Source of the DNA: Methylobacterium dankookense
GTDB lineage: Bacteria > Pseudomonadota > Alphaproteobacteria > Rhizobiales > Beijerinckiaceae
NCBI RefSeq assembly: GCF_902141855.1
Contig: NZ_CABFVH010000006.1
Coordinates: 140,322 to 204,321, forward strand
Length of the DNA stretch: 64,000 nucleotides
Direction: 5' to 3'
The position numbers and the translations under genes are program-made. Of the stretch, positions 8,794-17,478 are shown in pieces; the stretch's first letter is position 1; each line of letters starts with the position of its first letter. The notes beneath the pieces were generated by a model. That model was given only the letters and a program-made list of their open reading frames with translations. It did no database searches and was not told the origin of the DNA.

Positions 8794-9030
8794 TCAGCGG
8801 CAGGTGGTGATGCGGCGGACGACCCAGCCCTCGCCCTCGATCCAGAGGCGCTTGCGCGCGCGGCTGCAATTGGCCTCCTCCTCGGGCTCGGCCGCCACGG
8901 GCCGCACGTTCGAGGTCGCCTCGGCCACCTTGGCCACGCCGCGGTCGGAGGCCGGCGCGGCGGAGGCGGCGCCGAGGCCGGCGGCAAGGAGGGGCGCGGC
9001 GAGCGCAGTCGCGGCGAGGATCTTCAGCAT
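8794..9030 (-). CDS. Small secreted protein with C-terminal Cys pair, 78 aa
   Basis: Signal peptide [20 protein letters not shown] ending near ASAAPA, then a short acidic spacer (EPEEEAN) and a basic C-terminal segment [19 protein letters not shown] ending in ITTCR. The two cysteines (23 residues apart) could form a disulfide in the periplasm. No family recognised. The gene has its own terminator immediately downstream, so it is a separate unit from the secreted protein at 8149. The ATG at 9030 is chosen because the signal peptide starts there; the open frame extends to 9234 without protein character. Confidence 0.7.
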   Translation of the reverse strand: MLKILAATALAAPLLAAGLGAASAAPASDRGVAKVAEATSNVRPVAAEPEEEANCSRARKRLWIEGEGWVVRRITTCR

Positions 9031-9257
9031 GGCGATCTGGCCCGTTCGGGGGGAGGCGGCGTAGGGTCCGGCAGGGGCGTGGGGCGCCGGCCCGCGGCAG
9101 TGTCGTGCTCGCCCCATCAATGCACGGCTCGGCCGTTCGGTTGCACCGAATCGCCACACTTGCGCCACAGAAATCGCTCGGCTGTCCCCAGCCGCTCGGG
9201 GCCGCGCGTGCGCGGGCGCACACGGCCCGGCCACACGGCCCGGCGAGGTCTCCAGCC

Positions 9258-9632
9258 CTACTTCAGCGAGGCCGCGATCGCCTGCTGGATGCCGAGCACG
9301 TTGGCCCCGCGGCCGAGCGTGCGCTCGATCGGGTCGGGCCGGCCCGAGACCCAGATCTTCAGCTCCGAATCGAGGTCGAAGGTGCCCGCCGTCTCCACCG
9401 CGAAGCTCGTGATCGCCCGGTAGGGCACGGTGAGGTAGGAGACCTTGCGGCCGGTCAGTCCCTGGCGGTCCACCAGGATCAGGCGGCGGTCGGTGAAGAC
9501 GAAGAGATCGCGGATCACCTTGAAGGCGACGCGCACCGCCTCGCCCTCCACGAGGAGGCCGGCCATCTGCTCGTCCACCTCGCGGGGGCCGAGATCGCTG
9601 CCGTGGCCGAGCAGGCCGTCGAGGAACCCCAT
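9258..9632 (-). CDS. Bacterial PH-domain protein (bPH_1 type)
   Basis: Protein of 124 aa made up almost wholly of a bacterial pleckstrin-homology-like domain: [41 protein letters not shown], then the [13 protein letters not shown] strand and a C-terminal helix. Such proteins are widespread and poorly characterised; some form oligomeric rings. There are two adjacent ATGs. GGAGG is 6 bases from the second (9632) but only 3 from the first (9635), so 9632 is preferred. It is divergent from pdxJ and shows no other context. Confidence 0.75.
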   Translation of the reverse strand: MGFLDGLLGHGSDLGPREVDEQMAGLLVEGEAVRVAFKVIRDLFVFTDRRLILVDRQGLTGRKVSYLTVPYRAITSFAVETAGTFDLDSELKIWVSGRPDPIERTLGRGANVLGIQQAIAASLK

Positions 9633-9737
9633 CATAGACCTCCAGCGGAAAGCTTGAGGGGATGTGGGACTTGCGGCAGGCCGCCGCAATCGTCAGGTGA
9701 GGGACGATCCTTCGACCCAGGGCCCGCCGGACCGACC

Positions 9738-10487
9738 ATGACCGCCCCGAAGCTGCGCCTCGGCGTCAATATCGACCACGTCGCCACCGTGCGGAACGCC
9801 CGCGGCGAGGCCTATCCGGACCCGGTGCGCGCTGCGCTCGTCGCGGCGGAGGCGGGCGCCGACGGCATCACCGCGCATCTGCGCGAGGACCGGCGCCACA
9901 TCCGCGACGCCGACATGCGGGCGCTCAAGGAGCGGCTCTCCGTGCCCCTCAACTTCGAGATGGCGGCCACCGACGAGATGGTCGGCCTCGCGGTGGCGCT
10001 GCGCCCCCACGCCGCCTGCTTGGTCCCCGAGAAGCGCGAGGAGCGCACCACGGAGGGCGGGCTCGACATCGTCGGCGGGCGCGGGCACCTCGCCCCCCGC
10101 ATCGCCCGCCTCGCCGAGGCCGGCATCCGCGTCTCGCTCTTCGTGGAGCCGGAGCCGGAGGTGATGGAGGCCGCCTCCGCCCTGAACGCCCCGGTGGTGG
10201 AGCTGCATACCGGCAGCTATTGCGAGGCGGTGGTGGCGGGCGACGAGGCCCGCATCGCCCACGAACTCGCCCGCATCACCCGCGCCGCCCGGCATGGGGC
10301 GGGACTCGGCCTGGAGATCCATGCCGGCCACGGCCTGACGCTCGACAGCGTCGGCCCGGTGGCGGCTTTGCCCGAGATCCGCGAGCTCAATATCGGCCAC
10401 GCCCTGATCGCGGAGGCGATCTTCGTGGGCCTGCCCCAGGCGGTGCGCGACATGCGCGCCGCGATGGACCGGGCGCGGGCGCCATGA
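9738..10487 (+). CDS. pdxJ: Pyridoxine 5'-phosphate synthase PdxJ
   Basis: Final ring-closing enzyme of the DXP-dependent vitamin B6 pathway; it condenses 1-deoxyxylulose 5-phosphate with aminoacetone phosphate (249 aa). The N-terminal signature [16 protein letters not shown], the [12 protein letters not shown] block, ELHTGSYCE and EIHAGHGLT are all typical. TIM-barrel length is complete. It opens the pdxJ-acpS-lepB-rnc-era series, a common alphaproteobacterial order. The stop overlaps the acpS start (ATGA). dxr (36450-37628) lies on the same chromosome segment but in another operon. Confidence 0.97.
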   Translation: MTAPKLRLGVNIDHVATVRNARGEAYPDPVRAALVAAEAGADGITAHLREDRRHIRDADMRALKERLSVPLNFEMAATDEMVGLAVALRPHAACLVPEKREERTTEGGLDIVGGRGHLAPRIARLAEAGIRVSLFVEPEPEVMEAASALNAPVVELHTGSYCEAVVAGDEARIAHELARITRAARHGAGLGLEIHAGHGLTLDSVGPVAALPEIRELNIGHALIAEAIFVGLPQAVRDMRAAMDRARAP

Positions 10488-10891
10488 TCGTCGGCATCGG
10501 CTCCGACCTCTGCGACATCCGCCGCATCGAGAAGTCCCTGGCGCGCTTCGGCGAGCGCTTCACGCAGCGGGTCTTCACCGAGGGCGAGCGCCTGAAATCC
10601 GACCGGCGCGCCGCCCGCGCCCCCTCCTACGCCCGGCGCTTCGCCGCCAAGGAGGCCTGCGCCAAGGCGCTCGGCACCGGCATGAGCCGGGGCGTGTTCT
10701 GGCGCGACATGGAGGTGGTGAACCTCCCCGGCGGCAAGCCGACCCTGCGGCTGACCGGCGGGGCGCTCGCGCATCTGCAGACCCTGATCCCGGCGGGGCA
10801 CGCGGCGCGCATCCACGTCTCGCTGACCGACGATCCGCCGCTCGCGCAAGCCTTCGTGATCATCGAGGCGGTGCCCTCCGGCACATCGTGA
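10484..10891 (+). CDS. acpS: Holo-[acyl-carrier-protein] synthase AcpS
   Basis: Transfers 4'-phosphopantetheine from CoA to acyl carrier protein (135 aa). The signature [15 protein letters not shown] carries the metal-binding Asp, and [16 protein letters not shown] carries the second metal ligand. Length fits the family. It is translationally coupled to pdxJ by a 4-base overlap and followed by about 195 bases before lepB. Confidence 0.97.
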   Translation: MIVGIGSDLCDIRRIEKSLARFGERFTQRVFTEGERLKSDRRAARAPSYARRFAAKEACAKALGTGMSRGVFWRDMEVVNLPGGKPTLRLTGGALAHLQTLIPAGHAARIHVSLTDDPPLAQAFVIIEAVPSGTS

Positions 10892-11086
10892 CGGGAGCTT
10901 GAGGGGAGAGCCGCGTTGCGGGGAGGCGGCGCTTGGTCTAGACCCCCGCTTCCAGCGGACACGATTGCGGCGCATTCCTGATGCCAAGCCTGTCTTTCAG
11001 GCCGGCATTCCACGGGCGCTGAGCCGGCGTGTCGGGCCCCTTGACCGGTCCTTGCCGGGCAGGGATGCGGCGACGGGATCGAGCTT

Positions 11087-11887
11087 ATGGAACAGGCGCG
11101 CGTGAACCAGGACGGCAAGCACGAGATCAAGAGCGCCGAGGGCGGCGCCTGGGCGAGCACCCGCGAGACGCTGAAGGTCGGCATCCAGGCGCTCCTCATC
11201 GCCCTCGTGGTGCGCACGCTGCTGTTCCAGCCGTTCAACATCCCCTCGGGCTCGCTGGTGCCGACGCTGCTGATCGGCGACTACCTGTTCGTGTCGAAAT
11301 ATTCCTACGGCTACTCCAAGTTCTCGCTCCCGCTGAGTGAATACATTCCCGGCAAGGCCGAAGGCCGGATCTGGGCGGCCGAGCCGAAGCGCGGCGACAT
11401 CGCGGTGTTCAAGCTGCCGAAGGACAACGCGACGGACTACATCAAGCGCGTGATCGGCCTGCCCGGCGACAAGATCCAGATGATCGACGGCGTGCTCAAC
11501 ATCAACGGCAAGCCGGTCAAGCGCGAGCGCATCGCCGATTACGAGACCATCGACCCCTACGGCCAGGCCACCAAGGTGCCCCAGTACAACGAGACGCTGC
11601 CCAACGGTGTCGTGCACCGGGTGATCGAGCGCGACGGCGACAACGGTTTCTGGGACAAGACCGAGCTCTACACCGTGCCGGCCGGGCACTTCTTCATGAT
11701 GGGCGACAACCGCGACAACTCCACCGATTCGCGCGACCTCGCCAATGTCGGCTACGTGCCCTTCGAGAACTTCGTCGGCCGGGCCGAGATGATCTTCTTC
11801 TCGATCGACGAGGGCACGCCCGCCTGGCAGGTCTGGAGCTGGCCGGCCAAGGTGCGCTGGGGCCGCCTGTTCAGCACGATCCATTGA
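11087..11887 (+). CDS. lepB: Signal peptidase I
   Basis: Membrane serine-lysine protease that removes Sec signal peptides (266 aa). A single N-terminal membrane segment (about 31-50) precedes the catalytic Ser56 in IPSGSLVPTL; the general base is K120 in DYIKRVIGLPGD; FFMMGDNRDNSTDSR is the conserved box. The residue after the catalytic Ser is Leu where most enzymes have Met. The protein is otherwise complete. The 195-base gap upstream contains no gene I can support. Confidence 0.95.
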   Translation: MEQARVNQDGKHEIKSAEGGAWASTRETLKVGIQALLIALVVRTLLFQPFNIPSGSLVPTLLIGDYLFVSKYSYGYSKFSLPLSEYIPGKAEGRIWAAEPKRGDIAVFKLPKDNATDYIKRVIGLPGDKIQMIDGVLNINGKPVKRERIADYETIDPYGQATKVPQYNETLPNGVVHRVIERDGDNGFWDKTELYTVPAGHFFMMGDNRDNSTDSRDLANVGYVPFENFVGRAEMIFFSIDEGTPAWQVWSWPAKVRWGRLFSTIH

Positions 11888-11900
11888 GGGGCCTGACGCC

Positions 11901-12662
11901 GTGAGCGACGCCGCGGGTCCCCCGGCCGCCGCCGCGCGGCGCGGCCGCCGCACCAAGCCGCCCCTGGGCCTGCTCGAGGCCCGGATCGGGCACAGCTTCG
12001 CCGACCGCTCGCTCCTGGAGCGGGCGCTCACCCATGTCAGCAAGGCGGGCGGGCGCGCCGGCAGCTACCAGCGCCTCGAATTCCTCGGCGACCGGGTGCT
12101 TGGGCTCGCGGTGGCCGACATCCTCTACGAATCCCTGCCCGGGGGCGACGAGGGCGAGCTCTCCCGCCGCCTCGCGGGGCTGGTGCGGCGCGAGACCTGC
12201 GCCGCCGTCGCGCGGACCTGGGAGGTCGGCCCCCACCTCGTCCTCGGCACCGGCGAGGTCAGCGGCGGCGCGCGGCGCAACCAGACCATCCTGGCCGATG
12301 TCTGCGAGGCGATCCTCGGCGCGGTCTATATCGATGCGGGCTTCGCCAAGGCGCGCGAGGTCGTCGAGGCGGCCTTCCGCCCGGCCGAGATCACCGACGC
12401 CCCGCGCGGGCGCGACGCGAAATCCGCCTTGCAGGAATGGGCGATGGCGCGCAGCCTGTCGCTGCCGGCCTACACGGTGCTCGACCGTTCGGGGCCCGAC
12501 CACGCCCCGCGCTACAGCATCGCCGTGCAGGTGCAGGGGCTGGAGCCGGGCATCGGCATCGGCCCCTCGAAACGGGTCGCCGAGCAGGAGGCCGCCCGCG
12601 CCCTGATGGAGCGCGAGGGCATCGCGGAGGGCGCCGCCCCCGACGGGACGACAGATGATTGA
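11901..12662 (+). CDS. rnc: Ribonuclease III
   Basis: Double-strand-specific endoribonuclease that processes rRNA precursors (253 aa). The signature RLEFLGDRVLGLAVADIL and the second acidic motif DVCEAILGAVYID are intact. A double-stranded-RNA-binding domain follows (about 160-240, GIGPSKRVAEQEAARALME). A short Arg-rich N-terminal extension (AAAARRGRRTKPP) precedes the catalytic domain. The start is a GTG 13 bases after lepB; the stop overlaps the start of era by 8 bases. Confidence 0.96.
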   Translation: MSDAAGPPAAAARRGRRTKPPLGLLEARIGHSFADRSLLERALTHVSKAGGRAGSYQRLEFLGDRVLGLAVADILYESLPGGDEGELSRRLAGLVRRETCAAVARTWEVGPHLVLGTGEVSGGARRNQTILADVCEAILGAVYIDAGFAKAREVVEAAFRPAEITDAPRGRDAKSALQEWAMARSLSLPAYTVLDRSGPDHAPRYSIAVQVQGLEPGIGIGPSKRVAEQEAARALMEREGIAEGAAPDGTTDD

Positions 12663-13641
12663 CGAGCACGACGACCACACCCCCGAGGAGAGCGCCGTCC
12701 CGGCCGCGCCCGCGACGACACCCTCGACGCTGCCAGGCACGCCCGAGGGCGCGCGCGCCGGCTTCGTCGCGCTGATCGGCGCGCCGAATGCCGGCAAGTC
12801 GACGCTGCTCAACAACCTCGTCGGCACCAAGGTCTCCATCGTCTCGCGCAAGGTGCAGACCACGCGGGCGCTGATCCGCGGCATCGTCATCGAGGGCAAG
12901 GCGCAGATCGTGCTGGTGGACACCCCCGGCATCTTCGCGCCCAAGCGCCGCCTGGACCGGGCGATGGTCCATTCCGCCTGGAGCGGCGCGGCCGATGCCG
13001 ATGCGGTCTGCCTGCTGGTCGATGCGCGCAAAGGCGTGGACGAGGAGGTCGAGGCGGTGATCGCCCGCCTCAAGGACGTGCGCCGGCCGCGCATCCTGAT
13101 CCTCAACAAGATCGACCTGATCCTGCGCGAGCGCCTGCTGGAGCTCGCCGCCCGCCTCAACGGGCTGCTGCCCTTCGACCAGACCTTCATGGTCTCGGCG
13201 CTGAACGGGGACGGGGTCGACACCCTGCGCCGACAGCTCGCCGCCCTGATGCCGGAGGGGCCCTGGCTCTATCCCGAGGATCAGGTCTCGGACGCGCCGC
13301 TCCGGATGCTCGCCGCCGAGATCACCCGCGAGAAGATCTACGACCGCCTGCACGAGGAGCTGCCCTACCGCTCCACCGTCGAGACCGACCAGTGGCAGGT
13401 CCGGCCGGACGGCTCGGTGCGCATCGAGCAGACCATCTTCGTGGAGCGCGAGAGCCAGCGCTCCATCGTGCTCGGCAAGGGCGGCCAGACCATCAAGGCC
13501 ATCGGCCAGGCCGCCCGCATCGGTATCGCGGAGGCGGCCGACGCCAAGGTCCACCTCTTCCTGCACGTGAAGGTGCGCGAGAACTGGGCCGACGACCCCG
13601 CCCGCTACCGCGAGATGGGGCTGGAATTCCCCAGAGGCTGA
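12655..13641 (+). CDS. era: GTPase Era
   Basis: Ras-like GTPase that binds the 3' end of 16S rRNA during 30S assembly (328 aa). P-loop GAPNAGKST, DTPGI and NKID are in order in the first 180 residues. The C-terminal KH domain is intact (EQTIFVERESQRSIVLGKGG). An acidic N-terminal extension of about 30 residues (DEHDDHTPEES) precedes the G domain. It overlaps rnc, the classic rnc-era pairing; recO, often next, is absent here. Confidence 0.97.
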   Translation: MIDEHDDHTPEESAVPAAPATTPSTLPGTPEGARAGFVALIGAPNAGKSTLLNNLVGTKVSIVSRKVQTTRALIRGIVIEGKAQIVLVDTPGIFAPKRRLDRAMVHSAWSGAADADAVCLLVDARKGVDEEVEAVIARLKDVRRPRILILNKIDLILRERLLELAARLNGLLPFDQTFMVSALNGDGVDTLRRQLAALMPEGPWLYPEDQVSDAPLRMLAAEITREKIYDRLHEELPYRSTVETDQWQVRPDGSVRIEQTIFVERESQRSIVLGKGGQTIKAIGQAARIGIAEAADAKVHLFLHVKVRENWADDPARYREMGLEFPRG

Positions 13642-13697
13642 CGGTCGGGGCGCGGGATGCGCCCTATCTCCATCCTCCCGCCCCTCCTCCGCTTCCC

Positions 13698-14609
13698 ATG
13701 CCCGCCAACGCCATCCTCTACGGCCTGCCCCCGGCCGAACTCGCCGACGTGCCGGCCGCCGCCGTCCAGGTCTCGCCCCTGATCCCGGGCTCCGCGCGCC
13801 TGGAGGACGCGGTGCCGGAGAGCCTCGACGCGGCGATCCTGCTCGCGCCGCCCGGCACGCTCGAGCGGCGCTACGCGCTCGCCCTCGCCCTCCAGGCCCT
13901 GCGCCCGGGCGGCCGCCTCGTCGCGCTGGCGCCGAAGGACCGCGGCGGCAGCCGCCTCGCCAAGGAACTCGCCGGCTTCGGCTGCGCGCCGGCCGACGAG
14001 GCGCGGCGCCACCACCGCATCTGCACCGCGACCCGGCCGGAGGGCCTCGCCGGAATCGCCGCGGCGCTCGCCGAGGGCGCCCCGCGCCACGTCGACAACC
14101 TCGCCCTGTGCACGCAGCCCGGTATCTTCGCCTGGGACCGGCTCGATCCGGGCAGCGCGCTGCTGCTCTCGGTGCTGCCGCGCCTCGCCGGGCGCGGCGC
14201 CGATCTCGGCTGCGGCCTCGGCATCCTGGCCCGCGCCGTGCTGGCCTCGCCTTCGGTGACCGGCCTCACCCTGATCGACATCGACCGGCGCGCCGTGGAG
14301 ATGGCCCGGCGCAACGTCGCCGATGCCCGCGCCAGCATCGTCTGGGCCGATCTCCGCGCGCCGCAGACGGACCTCGCCCGGCTCGACTTCGTGGTGATGA
14401 ACCCGCCCTTCCACGACGGCGGCGCCGAGGACCGGGCGCTCGGCCAGGGCTTCGTGGCCCGCGCCGCGGACGCCCTGCGCCCGGGCGGCACGCTCTGGCT
14501 CACGGCGAACGCTCACCTGCCCTATGAGCGCGTGCTCGCCGAGCTGTTCTCGGCGGTGACGCCGCGGGCGGCTGAGGGCGGCTACAAGGTCTACGAGGCG
14601 CGGCGATGA
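13698..14609 (+). CDS. RsmC-like 16S rRNA guanine-N2 methyltransferase
   Basis: Duplicated-fold methyltransferase (303 aa). The N-terminal half is a degenerate Rossmann domain. The C-terminal half has the SAM loop GADLGCGLGILARAVL and the catalytic NPPF motif in VVMNPPFHDGG, as in RsmC, which methylates G1207 of 16S rRNA. The start is the ATG at 13698; the open frame upstream runs antisense to, and within, era. It overlaps the next gene by 4 bases. RlmG or other members of the same family are possible alternatives. Confidence 0.85.
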   Translation: MPANAILYGLPPAELADVPAAAVQVSPLIPGSARLEDAVPESLDAAILLAPPGTLERRYALALALQALRPGGRLVALAPKDRGGSRLAKELAGFGCAPADEARRHHRICTATRPEGLAGIAAALAEGAPRHVDNLALCTQPGIFAWDRLDPGSALLLSVLPRLAGRGADLGCGLGILARAVLASPSVTGLTLIDIDRRAVEMARRNVADARASIVWADLRAPQTDLARLDFVVMNPPFHDGGAEDRALGQGFVARAADALRPGGTLWLTANAHLPYERVLAELFSAVTPRAAEGGYKVYEARR

Positions 14610-15334
14610 AGGCGACGCGCCTCGACAAGCTGCTCGCCAATCTCGGCTACGGCTCGCGCCGCGAGATCCAGGCGCTGGCCCGCGCCGGCGCGATCCGCCT
14701 CGACGGGGACGAGATCGATGATGCCGGCGCGCGCATCCCGCTCGCGCCCGACCTGCCCGGACGGCTGAGCGTGGACGGCGAGGCCCTCGATCCGCTGCCG
14801 GGCCTCTGCCTGATGCTGCACAAGCCGCTCGGCGTCACCTGCTCGCACAAGGAGGCTGGCCCGCTCGTCTATAGCCTGTCCCCCGGGCGCGGGCGCCGCC
14901 GCGACCCGCCGCTCTCGACGGTCGGCCGCCTCGACAAGGAGACCTCCGGCCTTCTCCTCGTCACCGACGACGGCGCGCTGCTGCACCGGATCATCGCCCC
15001 CAAGGCGAACGTCGCCAAGCGCTATCAGGTCACCCTCGACCGGCCGCTCAAGGGCGATGAGGGCGACATCCTGGCCTCCGGGACGCTGATGCTGGAGGGC
15101 GAGGACCGTCCGCTCCTGCCGGTCGCCTTCGAGGGGCACGACGCGACGCATTGCGCCGTGACGCTCACGGAAGGGCGCTACCATCAGGTCCGGCGCATGT
15201 TCGCAGGCATGGGCAACCACGTCGCGGCGCTCCACCGCGACCGGGTCGGCGGCCTCGACCTGCCGGCCGACCTCGAGCCCGGCGGCTACCGCATCCTGGA
15301 TGCGGCTGCGATCGCGGTGCTGTTCGCGGGCTGA
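14606..15334 (+). CDS. RsuA-family rRNA pseudouridine synthase
   Basis: Pseudouridine synthase (242 aa): an S4 RNA-binding domain at the N-terminus (RLDKLLANLGYGSRREIQAL) and a catalytic domain with the nucleophilic Asp in GRLDKETSGLLLVT, plus the KRYQVTL and RYHQVRRMFA blocks. This matches RsuA (16S U516) better than RluB/E by length and single-domain layout, but the exact site cannot be proven. Coupled (ATGA) to the RsmC-like gene; both modify 16S rRNA, which fits the operon. Confidence 0.85.
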   Translation: MKATRLDKLLANLGYGSRREIQALARAGAIRLDGDEIDDAGARIPLAPDLPGRLSVDGEALDPLPGLCLMLHKPLGVTCSHKEAGPLVYSLSPGRGRRRDPPLSTVGRLDKETSGLLLVTDDGALLHRIIAPKANVAKRYQVTLDRPLKGDEGDILASGTLMLEGEDRPLLPVAFEGHDATHCAVTLTEGRYHQVRRMFAGMGNHVAALHRDRVGGLDLPADLEPGGYRILDAAAIAVLFAG

Positions 15335-15335
15335 T

Positions 15336-15368
15336 CCGATCGCCGCTTGATACCCAAGCGGCGATCGG
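15336..15368. terminator. Perfect 14-bp stem hairpin after rsuA-like gene
   Basis: Arms ccgatcgccgcttg and caagcggcgatcgg with a five-base loop start two bases after the stop codon. No long T-run follows, so it may be a terminator or an mRNA-stabilising hairpin. The family A repeat follows directly. Confidence 0.65.
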
Positions 15369-15375
15369 CTCGGCG

Positions 15376-15447
15376 AGCCCGCGCGGCGCCCGAGCGAAGT
15401 CCAGATCCGCCATCCCGAAGGGATTGGTCGGATTTGGCATGAAGCCT
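15376..15447. repeat. Dispersed intergenic repeat, family A copy 2
   Basis: Same block order as 7420-7492 (gcccgcgcggcgc, gagcgaag, ccgccatcccgaagggat, gcatgaagcctct). It fills the gap between two convergent genes and touches the stop codon of the gene on the minus strand. Confidence 0.75.
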
Positions 15448-15882
15448 CTACCAGCTCAGGCCGAGGACCGATTTCGCCGCGCTCGCCTCGGCGCGCCGGA
15501 GCGCGTCGATCAGATCCGACATGGCTTCGGTGGCGAGGCGCCGCTGCGTCTCGATATCGGCCCAGGGCGCGCGGTCGATCGAGGCGGCGAGGAGGTCCGA
15601 GGCCGCGCGGGCCGATTCAAGCGCCCGCGCGATCGCCGGGTGCGGATCGACCCAGTCGAGCAGGCAGTCGCTCATCGCCGCCGAGGCCTCGCGCAGCCAG
15701 TCGGTCGAGCCCGTCCCGGCGCGCAGGATCGCGTCGAGCCAGGGCTCCAGCAGGAAGGCGAGCCAGGGATGCAGGCCCGCCAGAGCCGGGTTCCCGCCGC
15801 CCTCGGGAACGATCCAGTCGGTCGTCTCGACCGTGCGGACGACCGGATCGCGCGACCAGTCGTTCTTCCGGGCTGCAACCAT
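15448..15882 (-). CDS. Hypothetical protein, 144 aa, helical
   Basis: Not recognised. The protein has Trp-rich segments (ETTDWIVPEGGG; HPWLAFLLEPWLDAILRAG) and a long predicted helical C-terminal part rich in Ala, Glu, Asp and Arg (about 85-140). The size and helix content recall phasins, but I see no phasin signature, so this is only a loose idea. A strong ribosome-binding site (GAGGAGGGAG) supports the ATG at 15882. Upstream lies an unusually AT-rich stretch that probably carries its promoter. Confidence 0.6.
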   Translation of the reverse strand: MVAARKNDWSRDPVVRTVETTDWIVPEGGGNPALAGLHPWLAFLLEPWLDAILRAGTGSTDWLREASAAMSDCLLDWVDPHPAIARALESARAASDLLAASIDRAPWADIETQRRLATEAMSDLIDALRRAEASAAKSVLGLSW

Positions 15883-15954
15883 GGCGCTCCCTCCTCGGCT
15901 TCAGCAAGGGCTTCCGGCAGGCAAAGGAGATCGCAGGTAGGAGCCGGCCGCGCG

Positions 15955-16070
15955 ATCACAAATATTAATAACAGCCGGCAATTGAAACTGATTTCCGGTA
16001 ACAAAATTTCTGCTTTGTGGGTGGATGAAAATCGCTGCTGCGAACGAATCCTGAATTATTCTGATGCGCA
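15955..16070. other. AT-rich intergenic island between divergent genes
   Basis: The gap from 15883 to 16291 contains no gene. Its centre (aaatattaataac, acaaaatttctgctttg, gaattattctg) is markedly richer in A and T than the rest of the window. It separates the 144-aa hypothetical gene (minus) from rpsB (plus), and is the natural place for both promoters. Confidence 0.6.
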
Positions 16071-16149
16071 ACCTGATCGCGCAGGGGCGAGACGCGCGCC
16101 GGCAATGGCTTTGTCTGCGCCGCACGTCCGGGAGGCCGGGTGCGGCCGG

Positions 16150-16178
16150 TTGCGTCGGACGGCCCGCTCTGCTATGGC
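16150..16178 (+). promoter_or_regulatory. Possible sigma-70 promoter for rpsB
   Basis: ttgcgt and tatggc separated by 17 bases lie about 115 bases before the rpsB start. The match to consensus is fair, and no other candidate upstream of rpsB is better; this is a reading by eye only. Confidence 0.3.
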
Positions 16179-16291
16179 GCCGCCCATTCCACACGCGGGG
16201 CTGGCCTCATGACTGAATGAGGCGTTTCCGGTGGCTGGCCGAACGGGCCGGTCGCTTCCTCCGCGGCGGTACAACCGGAGAGATACGAATC

Positions 16292-17353
16292 ATGGCCGTC
16301 GATTTCAGCATGCGTCAGCTCCTCGAGGCTGGCGCCCATTTCGGTCACCAGTCGCACCGCTGGAACCCGAAGATGCAGCCCTACATCTTCGGTACCCGCA
16401 ACAACATCCACATCATCGACCTGGCCCAGACCGTGCCGGCGATGCACCACGCCCTGCAGGCGGTGAGCGACACGGTGGCCCGCGGCGGCCGCGTGCTGTT
16501 CGTCGGCACCAAGCGCCAGGCGGCGGACGCCATCGCCGAGGCGGCCAAGCGCTCGGCCCAGTACTACGTCAACTCCCGCTGGCTCGGCGGCATGCTGACC
16601 AACTGGAAGACCATCTCGGGCTCGATCTCCCGCCTGCGCAAGGTCACGGAGACGCTGGAGACCGGCGCCCAGGGCCTGACCAAGAAGGAGCGCCTGATGC
16701 TGTCCCGCGAGAAGGACAAGCTCGAGAAGGCGCTCGGCGGCATCAAGGACATGGGCGGCGTGCCCGACCTCCTGTTCGTGATCGACACCAACAAGGAGCA
16801 GCTGGCGATCAAGGAGGCGAACCGCCTCGGCATCCCGGTCGCCGCCATCGTCGACACCAACTGCAACCCTGACGGCATCGCCCACATCGTGCCCGCCAAC
16901 GACGACGCCGGCCGCGCCATCGCGCTGTACTGCGACCTCGTCGCCCGCGCCGCGATCGACGGCATCTCCCGCGCCCAGGGCTCGTCGGGCGTCGACCTCG
17001 GCGCCTCCGAGGAGCCGATGGCCGAGGAACTGCCGGCCAACGACGACCTGGCCGTCTCCTCCGACGCCCTCGACCCGGCGGACGTCGCCATGCTCGCCGA
17101 GTCGACCGAGCATTTCGAGCTGCTCGCCGCCCCGCGCGGCGCGCCGGACGACCTGACCAAGCTCAACGGCGCCGGCCCGCAGATCGTGCAGAAGCTCAAC
17201 GACGCCGGCATCTACCATTACTGGCAGATCGCCGCGATGACCGCCGACGACGTCGCCAAGGTCGATGCCGACCTGAAGCTCAACGGCCGCATCGCCCGCG
17301 ACGGCTGGGTCGACCAGGCCCGCGGCTTCGTCGAGGCCGCCGCCGCCGCCTGA
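16292..17353 (+). CDS. rpsB: 30S ribosomal protein S2 with C-terminal extension
   Basis: Ribosomal protein S2 (353 aa), required for binding S1 and for translation initiation. The core ([55 protein letters not shown]) is complete by about residue 230. A tail of about 120 residues follows: an acidic linker, then a helix-hairpin-helix-like segment ([19 protein letters not shown]) ending in an Ala run. Such tails are known in alphaproteobacterial S2. The start is set by GGAGAG upstream of the ATG at 16292. It pairs with tsf downstream. Confidence 0.97.
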   Translation: MAVDFSMRQLLEAGAHFGHQSHRWNPKMQPYIFGTRNNIHIIDLAQTVPAMHHALQAVSDTVARGGRVLFVGTKRQAADAIAEAAKRSAQYYVNSRWLGGMLTNWKTISGSISRLRKVTETLETGAQGLTKKERLMLSREKDKLEKALGGIKDMGGVPDLLFVIDTNKEQLAIKEANRLGIPVAAIVDTNCNPDGIAHIVPANDDAGRAIALYCDLVARAAIDGISRAQGSSGVDLGASEEPMAEELPANDDLAVSSDALDPADVAMLAESTEHFELLAAPRGAPDDLTKLNGAGPQIVQKLNDAGIYHYWQIAAMTADDVAKVDADLKLNGRIARDGWVDQARGFVEAAAAA

Positions 17354-17414
17354 TCGGCACGCGAGCCGCGGCGATGTCGCCGCGTCGTCGCCGCACAGTC
17401 TGAAGAAACACGCC

Positions 17415-17450
17415 GGGCCCGGCGCTCCCGCAGAGCGTCGGGCCCCTCTT
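17415..17450 (+). terminator. Hairpin between rpsB and tsf
   Basis: A 12-bp stem (gggcccggcgct / agcgtcgggccc, one G-T pair) with a seven-base loop, followed by ctctt. It probably attenuates transcription from rpsB into tsf. Confidence 0.6.
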
Positions 17451-17478
17451 ATCTGAGACCCCTCTGAAAGGACCGGCC

